Assembly (NCBI GenBank): GCA_947259195.1
Contig: CAMYLC010000148.1
Span: forward strand, 1-44,138
Origin: Thermoanaerobaculia bacterium
Lineage (GTDB): Bacteria > Acidobacteriota > Thermoanaerobaculia > Multivoradales > JAHEKO01
Direction of reading: 5' to 3'
DNA: 44,138 bases
Part shown: in pieces, positions 24,539 to 32,608 of the stretch
How the letters are laid out: the number at the start of each line of letters is the position of its first letter
Position numbering within the stretch: position 1 is the stretch's first letter
Translations under genes and position numbers: made by a program
Notes under the pieces: generated by a model
Told to the model about the DNA's origin: nothing
Seen by the model: the letters and a program-made list of their open reading frames with translations, nothing else
Database searches by the model: none

Positions 24539-24880
24539 TCAGTCCGCGAAGCTAGCGACTGCCTCTTCCTCGTCGTCCAGCACCTCGAACACTGTCACCA
24601 GCTGGGTGATCTGCAGAATGTCCTGAACCTTGGGCGGCAGGTGCAGAAGTCGCAGTGCTCCGCCGCGGTTGGTCACCGAGGTGTAGGCCGATACCAGCTC
24701 GCCGATACCCGACGAGTCGATCGTGCTGACATCCTTCAGATTGACGAGGATCTTGGTGGAACCCGCCTCGAGCGCTTCGTGGACCGCCTCGCGAAGCGCC
24801 ACATCTCCCACGCCGATGGTGATCTTGCCCTTCGGCTCGAGAATCGTGATGCCTGCTCGGTGTCGGGCCGGAATCTTCAT
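24539..24880 (-). CDS. STAS-domain anti-sigma-factor antagonist
   Basis: 113 residues, a single STAS domain of the RsbV/SpoIIAA kind. GITILEPKGKITIG and ILVNLKDVSTIDSSGIGELV contain the conserved phosphorylatable Ser (DSSGIGEL). In partner-switching systems the unphosphorylated antagonist binds the kinase and frees the regulated factor. Its ATG overlaps the TGA of the upstream kinase gene by 4 nt, so the two are translationally coupled. No dedicated sigma factor lies nearby; the output target is not visible in this window. A PP2C phosphatase that could dephosphorylate it is encoded at 31301-32578. Confidence 0.92.
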   Translation of the reverse strand: MKIPARHRAGITILEPKGKITIGVGDVALREAVHEALEAGSTKILVNLKDVSTIDSSGIGELVSAYTSVTNRGGALRLLHLPPKVQDILQITQLVTVFEVLDDEEEAVASFAD

Positions 24881-25341
24881 TGTCTTTCCTCCTCTTGCTT
24901 AGCGGAATTGGATCGCAACACCGCCAACCCCTTGCGCATTTCCAATACGGTGCCGTTCTCTGGCTGAAAAGTGTACTCGATTTGATCCATGTACTGCTTC
25001 ATCAGCAGTATGCCTCGGCCGTTGCGCCGCAGCAGATTCTCGGGCTCTAGAGGATTCGGAACTCCATTCTCGTCGAACCCGACGCCCTGATCCTGAACCC
25101 GGATCAGCAGATCGCCATCGTCGATTCCCAGCTCTACCCTGACCAGCTTGCTGGCATCACCCTGGTTACCATGCTTGATGGCATTGGCCACGGCCTCTCG
25201 GATCGAGATGCCGATCTGGTGCGCATCGTCATCACTGAGCTCCAGCTCGGCCAACGAGGACTCGATCGCGACATGGACCAACTCGACGTTCTCCAAACGG
25301 CTCTCGACCTCTACCTGCACCTTGAGTTCCGGCCTCATCAT
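24877..25341 (-). CDS. RsbW-like serine kinase/anti-sigma factor (HATPase_c_2)
   Basis: 154 residues. GHKL ATP-binding motifs are clear: N-box EAVANAIKHGN, G1 box DQGVGFD and G2 box GRGILLMKQYMDQI. The N-terminal SRLENVELVHVAIESSLAEL matches the RsbW/SpoIIAB leader helix. Such proteins either bind a sigma factor or phosphorylate the STAS antagonist. Two consecutive ATG codons start it. It is 41 nt downstream of the CPBP-protease stop and overlaps the STAS gene, defining a kinase-antagonist pair placed next to envelope-division genes. Confidence 0.92.
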   Translation of the reverse strand: MMRPELKVQVEVESRLENVELVHVAIESSLAELELSDDDAHQIGISIREAVANAIKHGNQGDASKLVRVELGIDDGDLLIRVQDQGVGFDENGVPNPLEPENLLRRNGRGILLMKQYMDQIEYTFQPENGTVLEMRKGLAVLRSNSAKQEEERQ

Positions 25342-25382
25342 GAGTGTAATCCGCGGCGGAGTCTAGCAGATGGACCGCGACA

Positions 25383-26333
25383 TCAGAATCCCAGAGAAAC
25401 CAGAGTTGCCGCGATCGGTATGGGAATCTCCGGACCGCCCTCTTCGAGTAGATTCAGGGCCCACGGGATGATGACCAGCAGCTGCAGGGAATCGAACAGG
25501 GTATGTGCAGCGATCGCCGACCAGATGTTCTGGCGCCAGATCACGAGGGACCCATAAATCAAGGACAGAAGAGTAATGCCGATGAGCATCAGAGGCTGCT
25601 CGTAGCTGGCATGGGCCAGGACGAAGAGCGCCGTGGAGAGCGCCAGCCCGATGCGTGGTTGTAGGAAACCACGAAAAAAGGTCTCTTCCACGACGCCCGC
25701 CGAAAGGCTGACCAGCAAGCGCACCAGCACGGGCAAAGCCGCAATCCAGGGCACCACCTTGGGTGGCTCGGTCGGCAGGAGGTCGGCACCCCCAATCCAC
25801 CAGATCAACAAGCCGAAGGTCGTGAGCACCATCAGGACCGCGACCCAGGCTCCGACCCCGACCACCAGACCAATACCGATCTCGCGCCAGATCGACGAGG
25901 CCCTGAAACCGAACTGAGCGACCCAGCCATTCCTGCCATCGGACCCAAATCCGGGCACGCCAGCGAACCCTAGGAAGTACCAGATCATCAAGACCAGCAC
26001 GAAGAGGAAATGAAGGAGGAACAGCTGGGGAGTGCTGACTGAGGACAGATCGATCTCGGTGGCCTGGCCCAGGTTTGCCAAGGGAGAGAAGACCCCCATC
26101 CAGAGCACTCCCCACAGGCATGTGAGGGCCAGGCTGCGCCGCGCGACGCCCAGCTTCCAGGCGCGGCTTCCGGGTTGGGTCGCACCACCGAATCCCGGTG
26201 GCAGCAGCCCTCTGCGCCAACACAACCGATCGAACAGCAGGGTGGTCAGCAGGGCCAGAACTGCCGGTGTGGCAAACCTCAGCACCGACAAGGTCGCGGC
26301 CTCTGAGAAACTCGGCAAAACATAGATCGGCAT
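25383..26333 (-). CDS. CPBP-family intramembrane metalloprotease
   Basis: 316 residues, about eight hydrophobic segments. The Abi/CPBP (CaaX-protease and bacteriocin-processing) motifs are near the C-terminus: VVEETFFRGFLQPR (motif 1 EExxxR), FVLAHASYE (motif 2 with His) and AIAAHTLFDSLQLL (motif 3 His-x-x-x-Asp/Asn). These are membrane-embedded peptidases whose targets are mostly unknown. I chose ATG 26331-26333 because GGAG stands just upstream and the first membrane helix follows directly. An ATG at 26375 has its AGGA abutting the codon, and would add 14 residues. It may lead the run down to the S41-like gene. Confidence 0.85.
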   Translation of the reverse strand: MPIYVLPSFSEAATLSVLRFATPAVLALLTTLLFDRLCWRRGLLPPGFGGATQPGSRAWKLGVARRSLALTCLWGVLWMGVFSPLANLGQATEIDLSSVSTPQLFLLHFLFVLVLMIWYFLGFAGVPGFGSDGRNGWVAQFGFRASSIWREIGIGLVVGVGAWVAVLMVLTTFGLLIWWIGGADLLPTEPPKVVPWIAALPVLVRLLVSLSAGVVEETFFRGFLQPRIGLALSTALFVLAHASYEQPLMLIGITLLSLIYGSLVIWRQNIWSAIAAHTLFDSLQLLVIIPWALNLLEEGGPEIPIPIAATLVSLGF

Positions 26334-26366
26334 CTTACTCCAAGCCACGGGAAGCCGCAGCCAGCG

Positions 26367-26375
26367 TGCTATCAT
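26367..26375 (+). promoter_or_regulatory. Candidate extended -10 upstream of gcdH
   Basis: TGCTATCAT, the same core found before aroF, mazG and the DnaC-like gene. It lies 80 nt before the TTG start of glutaryl-CoA dehydrogenase, in the divergent spacer with the CPBP gene. No -35 is recognised. Confidence 0.35.
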
Positions 26376-26454
26376 TCCTCGCACCCCGGTGTTGGCCCGC
26401 CAGGGTGATCCCAAAGGCCCTGTTCGACTACCTTTCAGCTGATGGAGACCTTAC

Positions 26455-27642
26455 TTGAGCCGTTTTCCGGGCATTGATTTTCTGGATTTCGAGTCTCTCC
26501 TCAGCGACGAAGAGCGCCTGGCGAGGGACACGGTCAGGGGGTTCGTCGAGGATCGAGTCAAGCCGATCATCGAAGACTGTCATCGCGAGGCTCGCTTCCC
26601 CGTCGAGCTGGTCCCCGAGATTGGTGCCCTCAACCTCTTCGGCGCGAGCTTCGACGACTATGGTCTTCCCGGGCTCAAGGGAGTGGCCTATGGGCTCATC
26701 ATGCAGGAGTTGGAGCGGGGTGACTCCGGGCTGCGAAGCTGCGTTTCCGTGCAGAGCGGCCTGGTCATGTACCCGATCTACACCTTTGGTTCCCAGCAAC
26801 AGCGAGATCGATGGATTCCACCACTGGCATCCGGAGAGGCCATCGGTTGCTTCGGGCTTACCGAGCCCGACTACGGCTCCAATCCGAGCGACATGCGCAC
26901 CACGGCTCGACAGGATGGCGACGGCTGGGTGCTCAACGGCGCCAAGCAGTGGATCACGAACGGCTCGCTAGCCGACGTGGCTGTCGTCTGGGCCCGAACC
27001 GACGAGGGTATTCGGGGATTCCTGGTCGAAAAGGGGACTCCCGGGTTTACGGCCCGCGACCAGCATGGCAAGTTCTCCCTGCGTGCTTCGGTGACGTCCG
27101 AGTTGGGATTTCTCGATTGTAGGATACCCGCCGAGAATCTCCTCCCAGAGACGGAGGGAGTCAAGAACGCTCTGATGTGCCTCAACCAGGCCAGATACGG
27201 CATCGCCTGGGGAGCCCTTGGCGCCGCCATGGAGTGCTACTACACGGCACTCGAGTACACCAAGCAACGCGTGCAGTTTGGCGGCAGACCGTTGGCCTCT
27301 CATCAACTCGTGCAGGAGAAGCTGGTCTGGATGGTGAGCGAGATCACCAAGGGACAGTTCATCGCCTACCAGGCGGCGCGACTCAAGGACCTGGGTAGAC
27401 TCAAGCACTACCATGTCTCGCTGGCGAAGCGAAACAACGTCTGGGTGGCTCGAGAGTGCGCCCGGCTGGCTCGAGAGCTTCTCGGCGCCAACGGGATCGT
27501 CGATGACTATCCCGTCATCCGCCACATGTTGAACCTCGAGTCGGTGTACACCTACGAAGGCACCCACGACATCCATGGCCTGGTGATCGGAGAGGCGATC
27601 ACGGGGATCCCTTCCTATAATCCACCCATCGAGAACAGTTGA
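26455..27642 (+). CDS. gcdH: Glutaryl-CoA dehydrogenase
   Basis: 395 residues, acyl-CoA dehydrogenase fold. Distinguishing motifs are [55 protein letters not shown], and at the C-terminus [28 protein letters not shown] with its catalytic Glu is the mark of glutaryl-CoA dehydrogenases, which oxidise and decarboxylate glutaryl-CoA to crotonyl-CoA in lysine and aromatic-acid breakdown. The start is a TTG (26455) with GGAG 7 nt upstream; no ATG fits the N-terminal homology. glpX follows after 32 nt. Related decarboxylating or non-decarboxylating variants cannot be excluded. Confidence 0.9.
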   Translation: MSRFPGIDFLDFESLLSDEERLARDTVRGFVEDRVKPIIEDCHREARFPVELVPEIGALNLFGASFDDYGLPGLKGVAYGLIMQELERGDSGLRSCVSVQSGLVMYPIYTFGSQQQRDRWIPPLASGEAIGCFGLTEPDYGSNPSDMRTTARQDGDGWVLNGAKQWITNGSLADVAVVWARTDEGIRGFLVEKGTPGFTARDQHGKFSLRASVTSELGFLDCRIPAENLLPETEGVKNALMCLNQARYGIAWGALGAAMECYYTALEYTKQRVQFGGRPLASHQLVQEKLVWMVSEITKGQFIAYQAARLKDLGRLKHYHVSLAKRNNVWVARECARLARELLGANGIVDDYPVIRHMLNLESVYTYEGTHDIHGLVIGEAITGIPSYNPPIENS

Positions 27643-27674
27643 GCCCGACCGACTTCGAGCGCAGGAGGCTTCTC

Positions 27675-28658
27675 ATGTCCGTAGACACCGATTTTGAACT
27701 GGCATTTATCAAGGTGACCGAAGAGGCTGCAGTGGCCGCCGCCCAGACCATGGGTTGGGGCGATCGCAACGAATCCGATCGAGTGGCGGTCGAGGCGATG
27801 CGCAAGACCCTCGATGAGCTCGACATCGCTGGCCGGGTCGTCATCGGAGAGGGAGAGAGGGACGAAGCTCCGATGCTCTTCGTGGGCGAAGAGGTTGGGG
27901 CCTGCAAGGGACAGGAGGGCGCGGTCGGGGTCGACTTCGCCGTCGATCCGCTGGAAGGAACCAACCTGTGCGCCTTCGGCACTGCCGGTGCGATTGCCGT
28001 CATGGCCGCTTCTGAGCGGGGCGGCCTGCTGCATGCCCCGGATATCTACATGGACAAGATCGTCGTCGGGCCGACGGCGCGGGGCAAGATCCATCTCGAT
28101 GCGCCCGTGGCCGAGAATCTCAGGCAGATCGCCGACTCCTTCGACCGCGACATCGAGGACCTGACGATTGTCGTTCTGGAGCGAGAACGCCACCGCCAAC
28201 TCATCAGCGATATCCGTGACACCGGAGCGCGGATCAAGCTGATCGGCGATGGCGACCTTTCCGCCGGCATCACAGCGGCCGTGCGAGGCACCGGAGTCCA
28301 CGCTGTCATGGGCATCGGAGGGGCGCCTGAAGGTGTCATTACCGCGGCTGCAATGCGCTGCCTGGGGGGTGAGATCCAAGCCCGGCTGACGCCGCTCGAC
28401 GAAAAACAGCGGGCCAGGGCAGACAAGCTGGGCATCACGGACGTCGAGAAGATGTACAGCACCGAGGAGTTGGCTCCGGGCAACGATCTCCTCTTCTGCT
28501 GCAGTGGAGTCACAGACGGTCAACTGTTGCGCGGTGTGCGCTTCTTCGGCCGCGGCTATCGGACTCACAGCCTCTACATGTCCTTGTCGAGAGGTCTCAT
28601 CCGATTCGTCGATACGATTCACCGGGAAGACGTCCACACGCCTGTATATTTCCAGTAG
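27675..28658 (+). CDS. glpX: Fructose-1,6-bisphosphatase class II
   Basis: 327 residues, normal for GlpX. It dephosphorylates fructose 1,6-bisphosphate in gluconeogenesis (some homologues also act on sedoheptulose bisphosphate). Visible are [14 protein letters not shown] (metal-binding Glu and Asp), [12 protein letters not shown] (the DPLEGT phosphatase motif), [17 protein letters not shown] (phosphate-binding loop) and [16 protein letters not shown] 27675 has a perfect AGGAGG 7 nt upstream; a TTG 36 nt earlier is less likely. It follows gcdH in the same direction. A small inverted repeat at 28663-28680 (CAGCCT/AGGCTG) directly after the stop may end the transcript. Confidence 0.95.
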   Translation: MSVDTDFELAFIKVTEEAAVAAAQTMGWGDRNESDRVAVEAMRKTLDELDIAGRVVIGEGERDEAPMLFVGEEVGACKGQEGAVGVDFAVDPLEGTNLCAFGTAGAIAVMAASERGGLLHAPDIYMDKIVVGPTARGKIHLDAPVAENLRQIADSFDRDIEDLTIVVLERERHRQLISDIRDTGARIKLIGDGDLSAGITAAVRGTGVHAVMGIGGAPEGVITAAAMRCLGGEIQARLTPLDEKQRARADKLGITDVEKMYSTEELAPGNDLLFCCSGVTDGQLLRGVRFFGRGYRTHSLYMSLSRGLIRFVDTIHREDVHTPVYFQ

Positions 28659-28736
28659 AATCCAGCCTCCTGGCAGGCTGTTGCGGGCTCCACCCGAAGG
28701 TGACTGCTTCCACTGAGTGGCGTCGCCATCCGTGAC

Positions 28737-28742
28737 TATAAT
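28737..28742 (+). promoter_or_regulatory. Consensus -10 hexamer upstream of the second DUF4388 gene
   Basis: TATAAT, a perfect -10, preceded by TGAC. No clear -35. Transcription would begin at about 28749, only a few bases before the GTG at 28755 or ATG at 28761, giving a very short or absent leader. Confidence 0.45.
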
Positions 28743-28760
28743 CGGGCGGGCGCAGTGGCC

Positions 28761-29909
28761 ATGAGCATCACAGGCAACCTCAAGACGATGGAGCTCGCCG
28801 AGCTTCTGCAGTGGCTCTCCCAGGGCCGCAAGAGCGGCACTCTGCACATCAACAACGGCAGCGTCGAGAAGAGGATCTTCTTCGAGGAAGGAACGATCGT
28901 CTCTTCAGCTGCCAGCGACCCGAAGGAGTACCTCGGGCACTTCCTGGTCAGCCATGGGTACATCGACGAGCTCACTCTCGCCAAAGCCATGGAGATGCAG
29001 GAAGAAAACAAGATGCTACTGGGCAAAATCCTGCTGACCATCGGCGCTATCTCTGAGACCGACCTGGACAGAATGCTCCGCTTGAAAGCCGAAGAGAGCA
29101 TCTATCAGATCTTCACCTGGACGGAAGGAGAGTTCCGCTTCGCCGATGGCGACCTGCCCGACTATCACATGTGGCCTCTGTCGCTGAGTGTCACTGCGGT
29201 CGTTCTCGAGGGTCATCAGAGGGTCGACGAATGGAAGCAGATCCGCGCCAGAATTCCCAACAGCAGCGCGGTACCGGTGGCGACTCGAGAATTGAGAACC
29301 GAGCAGAGCGATCCCGGAGTCGACAAGATCCTCGCCCTGGTCGACGACGATCGAACCATCCAGGAGATCGCTCTACAGACCCACTCCGGAGAGTTTCACG
29401 TCTGCAGGGTCCTCTACGAGCAGATACGGGCGGGCGCTCTCAAGATCGTACGACCCCGCCTGTTGAAGGCCGAGGCACCGCCAGCGCCACCTCCGCAGAA
29501 AGTCGATGATGAGATCGTCGATGTCGAAGTCTTGCTGCGGGTCGCGGAACAGCACATCGAGAATCGCGAATTCGCCCGAGCCATCCGACACCTGAGAGCC
29601 GCACAGAATCTCGAGCCCGACAGCAAACACATCAAGCAGACGGTAAAAGCGGCTGAGCAGCGCATCGTCATCGCCATCCGACAGGACGGGATCGACATGA
29701 AGGCGGTGCCGCTGCTCGACTGCGACCCTACCTCCCTCGATAGCCTGGACATCTCGCCCCAGCAGGGATTCATCTTGACGCGAGTCAACGGCACCTACGA
29801 TATCCAGACCATCCTGAAGATCACCCCGGTGCCACCTCTCGAAGCACAGGTGCTGTTCTGGAAACTGCACCAGGCCGGCCTCATAAGCCTGGAATCACCG
29901 AAGAGCTAG
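28761..29909 (+). CDS. DUF4388 (PATAN) domain protein
   Basis: 382 residues, soluble. The N-terminal ~140 residues form a PATAN domain: MSITGNLKTMELAELLQWLS, then GRKSGTLHINNG, FFEEGTIVSSAAS, EESIYQIFTWTEGEFRF. A winged-helix-like segment follows (DDRTIQEIALQTHSGEFHVC), then a helical repeat pair like one TPR (about 255-300: LLRVAEQHIENREFARAIRH, LRAAQNLEPDS), and a final domain ending DIQTILKITPVPPLEAQVLF. It is a likely signalling adaptor of the kind common in Acidobacteriota and Myxococcota. A GTG six bases upstream is an alternative start. It stands alone, behind a strong -10 element. Confidence 0.85.
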   Translation: MSITGNLKTMELAELLQWLSQGRKSGTLHINNGSVEKRIFFEEGTIVSSAASDPKEYLGHFLVSHGYIDELTLAKAMEMQEENKMLLGKILLTIGAISETDLDRMLRLKAEESIYQIFTWTEGEFRFADGDLPDYHMWPLSLSVTAVVLEGHQRVDEWKQIRARIPNSSAVPVATRELRTEQSDPGVDKILALVDDDRTIQEIALQTHSGEFHVCRVLYEQIRAGALKIVRPRLLKAEAPPAPPPQKVDDEIVDVEVLLRVAEQHIENREFARAIRHLRAAQNLEPDSKHIKQTVKAAEQRIVIAIRQDGIDMKAVPLLDCDPTSLDSLDISPQQGFILTRVNGTYDIQTILKITPVPPLEAQVLFWKLHQAGLISLESPKS

Positions 29910-29943
29910 CCCGACCTTCTCACCAGCGAGTCGGAGTTCTTTG

Positions 29944-30567
29944 CTACTTCGACCAGGGTAGTGGTCGCGATACGTGCCGATGGCCGCGAATCGCGAAGCG
30001 CAGCGGCCAGTCTGCCGCCTCGCCAGCGTAGGCGATACCGATCCGCGGGCCGGTGACGATGACCTCCGGGGTTGCCCCCTCCCCTTCCGTGATTCGAAGA
30101 GCGCCGCGCGTCAGTGGCGAGCCGTCGAAATCTCGATCGATGTTCAACGCCTGGCAGAGCTTGCCGGGGCCTCCGGCCAGATCGCCGGGGCGAGGACTGC
30201 GACTCAATCGTCGGTGCTCGAGCATCGTCCCGGCTCCAGCGATGGGCTCGGCGGCGCGCAGCAGAACGGCATCTGCGTTCCCACTTCGGCCGGTTACGAC
30301 ATTCAAGCAGTAGTGCATGCCATAGATGAAGTAGACGTAGGCGACTCCCCCATCCTCGTAGAGGCTCTTGTTGCGTCCAGTCCGGCGACCCTGCCAGGCG
30401 TGACTCGCCCGGTCTCGAGCTCCCAGATAGGCCTCCACCTCGACGATGCGCAAAACCAGGCGCTCCTCTTCGAGATCGCGCACCACAAAGCGACCCAGAA
30501 GTTCGGGTGCCACTTCCTCTGCCGGTCGTCTGAAGAAGCGCGCGGAAAGGGTTCGAAATCGCCCCAT
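29944..30567 (-). CDS. 3-methyladenine DNA glycosylase (AAG/MPG family)
   Basis: 207 residues, the typical bacterial length. It removes alkylated or deaminated purines in base excision repair. Motifs: FFRRPAEEVAPELLGRFVV, IVEVEAYLGARDRASHAWQG (with the catalytic Glu and the Tyr-Leu pair), RNKSLYEDGGVAYVYFIYGM, HYCLNVVTG, AVLLRAAEP and GPGKLCQALNID. ATG 30565-30567 begins the homology; upstream codons to 30618 overlap the divergent gene and lack a match. It is divergent from the beta-helix gene at 30612, with 44 nt between start codons. Confidence 0.92.
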   Translation of the reverse strand: MGRFRTLSARFFRRPAEEVAPELLGRFVVRDLEEERLVLRIVEVEAYLGARDRASHAWQGRRTGRNKSLYEDGGVAYVYFIYGMHYCLNVVTGRSGNADAVLLRAAEPIAGAGTMLEHRRLSRSPRPGDLAGGPGKLCQALNIDRDFDGSPLTRGALRITEGEGATPEVIVTGPRIGIAYAGEAADWPLRFAIRGHRHVSRPLPWSK

Positions 30568-30599
30568 GACACGGCCAAGTCTACATTCCGAGACAGTTC

Positions 30600-30605
30600 T
30601 ATAAT
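30600..30605 (+). promoter_or_regulatory. Consensus -10 hexamer, predicted leaderless start
   Basis: TATAAT ends exactly 6 nt before the ATG at 30612, and no Shine-Dalgarno lies between. Transcription starting ~7 nt after the hexamer would begin on the start codon itself. Confidence 0.55.
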
Positions 30606-30611
30606 CACTCC

Positions 30612-31304
30612 ATGACACGGACTCTCTTCCCCCCCCTTTTCAAGGACCTCCCGCCAGATCTCGGGGAGACCTACAACCCCGACGCTCCCTGGGATCTACT
30701 CGGTCAGACCCTGGACGAGGCCCTGGCGAACCTACCTTCGAGTGCCATCGACAGCTCTTTGTCGCCGGAAGTCCACCTCCTGGGAGATCGGATCGTCATC
30801 GGCCGCGGTGCTCGCATACAACCGGGTGCTCTCATCGAAGGGCCCATCCGAATCGGCCACGACGTGGTGATTCGCACCGGAGCGTACTTGCGAGGCGGAA
30901 ATTGGATCGGAGACAACTGCGTCGTCGGTGCCAACACCGAGGTGAAGCGATCCATCTTCCTGCCTGGAGCCAAGGCCCCGCACCTGAGCTACGTCGGGGA
31001 TTCCATCCTGGGCAGAGGTGTCAATCTCGGCGCCGGCAGCGTGCTTTCCAACCTCCGACACGACGGACGGCAGATCGCGATTCCGATCGGCGACTCCCAG
31101 CTGCCCACGGGTCGACGCAAGCTCGGCGCCATCCTGGGTGACAGGGTCCTGACGGGCTGCAACTGTGTGCTCTTCCCGGGCGTTGTCGTCGGTCGGGCCA
31201 GCCAGATCTACCCCGGTGTCCAGCTTCGATCGGGAGTCTACCCGGCAGGCTGTCTCGTCAAGCTCCGTCAAGAGCTCGAGATCGTGCAACTGCGAACCGA
31301 CTAG
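30612..31304 (+). CDS. Left-handed beta-helix (hexapeptide) acyl/nucleotidyl-transferase-like protein
   Basis: 230 residues. From about residue 50 on, the sequence is a run of hexapeptide repeats (IGRGARIQPGALIEGPIRIG, VIRTGAYLRGGNWIGDNC, GVNLGAGSVLSN, GCNCVLFPGVVVGRASQIYP). The stretch FLPGAKAPHLSYVGDSILG resembles the C-terminal half of GlmU and of sugar-nucleotide acyltransferases. The N-terminal pyrophosphorylase (nucleotidyl-transferase) domain is absent, leaving only ~45 leader residues. It is therefore probably an acyl- or acetyl-transferase with an unknown sugar or lipid acceptor. It is a single gene; its TAG stop interlocks with the TAG of the convergent phosphatase gene in a CTAG palindrome. 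Confidence 0.82.
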   Translation: MTRTLFPPLFKDLPPDLGETYNPDAPWDLLGQTLDEALANLPSSAIDSSLSPEVHLLGDRIVIGRGARIQPGALIEGPIRIGHDVVIRTGAYLRGGNWIGDNCVVGANTEVKRSIFLPGAKAPHLSYVGDSILGRGVNLGAGSVLSNLRHDGRQIAIPIGDSQLPTGRRKLGAILGDRVLTGCNCVLFPGVVVGRASQIYPGVQLRSGVYPAGCLVKLRQELEIVQLRTD

Positions 31305-32578
31305 GGCTCCCTCTGGAATTGGGAAGGCTGGGAGACCTGCTCCTGATCGTCGGGTGGCCTTTTGACCACAACCAGAGTCCGATCGTCCTCCGCCGGCGCG
31401 CCGTCGCAGAACGCCTCGAGTCGATCGAAGATCGCCTGGACCACCTCTTTGGCCGAGGCGTGCTGATGCTTCTTGGCGACCTCGACGAGGCGCTCGAGGC
31501 CAAACTCCTCAGCCGGGCCTCCCGCTTCACTGCAGGTAGCTTCGATGATTCCGTCTGTATAGAGGACCAGCAGATCCCCTGGGCGGATCTTGACGAACCC
31601 TCGCTCGTACGTGGCGTCCGGAACCGGCCCGAGCACGATCCCGCCTCTCTCCAGCAGCTTCTCAGTCCCGTCGGCAGCCAGACGGAACGGTGCCGGGTGC
31701 CCGCAGTTGACATAGACGAAGTTGCCGCTGATCTCCAGCTCTCCGTAGACCATCGATACGAACCGACTGGTGAGGGTGCTCATATTGATGATCTCGTTCA
31801 GACGCTCCACGGTGCGGACAATCTTGAAGTCACGCGACAGGCCCATGCGCAGGCCCATATAGATGTCCCGAACTTGCAGCGCCGCCGGCAGACCGTGCCC
31901 CGAGACATCGGCGATGGCCAGTCCCATGACCTTGTCCGTTATCGAGATGAAGTCGAAGTGGTCGCCGCCAACGGCCTCCATGGGTAAGGACTGACCGAAG
32001 ATGTCGAAGCCTGCGAACTTGGGGTTGCTCCGCGGCAGAATCGAAGCCTGGATCCGGCGCGCTTCCCGTAGAGCGTCCGCCATCCGCTCTTGTCGGATCT
32101 TCTGATTGATGCTGTGACGGAGAATGCCGAGGGAGAACAGGATGCTGCTCTTGTCATGGCCTGGGGCCACGTTGAACGAGAGAATGTACTCCTGGTCCCC
32201 CACTTCGAGTGCGACGAACTGCTGGACCCCGAGCTCTGCTTCCAGATCCCGATCCAACAGTGGGTCATCTTCGTTCATGTAGAGGGTGCGTCTCTCGATC
32301 AGCTCCCGGATCGGGCCATAGTCCGCCGAGACTCGCAAACCCTCGGGCACCTCCTTGGCCTCTCCAAAGGTACCCTGGAGAACGAACTCATCACCCTCTC
32401 GACGGTAGATCCGGCCTCCGTACAGTCCGAGCTGATCCCTGAACTGGGAGACCACGGCGTCCGCGACCATGCGCACGGTCGCTGCCACATCGTCAGCGTC
32501 CTCGATCGCCTCGACCAGATGCTCGACGTTCTTGATCAGGCGGTTGTAGTCGACGATCCTCGGTTCATTCGTTGTCAC
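31301..32578 (-). CDS. RsbU/SpoIIE-type PP2C serine phosphatase
   Basis: 425 residues. The N-terminal ~170 residues form a GAF-like sensor domain. A short linker helix (IRQERMADALREARRIQASI) leads to the SpoIIE/PP2C catalytic domain: EAVGGDHFDFI (metal Asp), ADVSGHGLPAAL, GHPAPFRL, LVLYTDGIIEA (metal Asp) and DDRTLVVV (final Asp pair). It should dephosphorylate STAS-domain antagonists; the STAS/kinase pair at 24.5-25.3 kb is an obvious but distant candidate. A GTG start is supported by AAAGGAG 9 nt upstream. It follows dacB by 30 nt on the same strand. Confidence 0.92.
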   Translation of the reverse strand: MTTNEPRIVDYNRLIKNVEHLVEAIEDADDVAATVRMVADAVVSQFRDQLGLYGGRIYRREGDEFVLQGTFGEAKEVPEGLRVSADYGPIRELIERRTLYMNEDDPLLDRDLEAELGVQQFVALEVGDQEYILSFNVAPGHDKSSILFSLGILRHSINQKIRQERMADALREARRIQASILPRSNPKFAGFDIFGQSLPMEAVGGDHFDFISITDKVMGLAIADVSGHGLPAALQVRDIYMGLRMGLSRDFKIVRTVERLNEIINMSTLTSRFVSMVYGELEISGNFVYVNCGHPAPFRLAADGTEKLLERGGIVLGPVPDATYERGFVKIRPGDLLVLYTDGIIEATCSEAGGPAEEFGLERLVEVAKKHQHASAKEVVQAIFDRLEAFCDGAPAEDDRTLVVVKRPPDDQEQVSQPSQFQREP

Positions 32579-32608
32579 TGCTTGTCGCTCCTTTGAGCAC
32601 TCCGGCTC

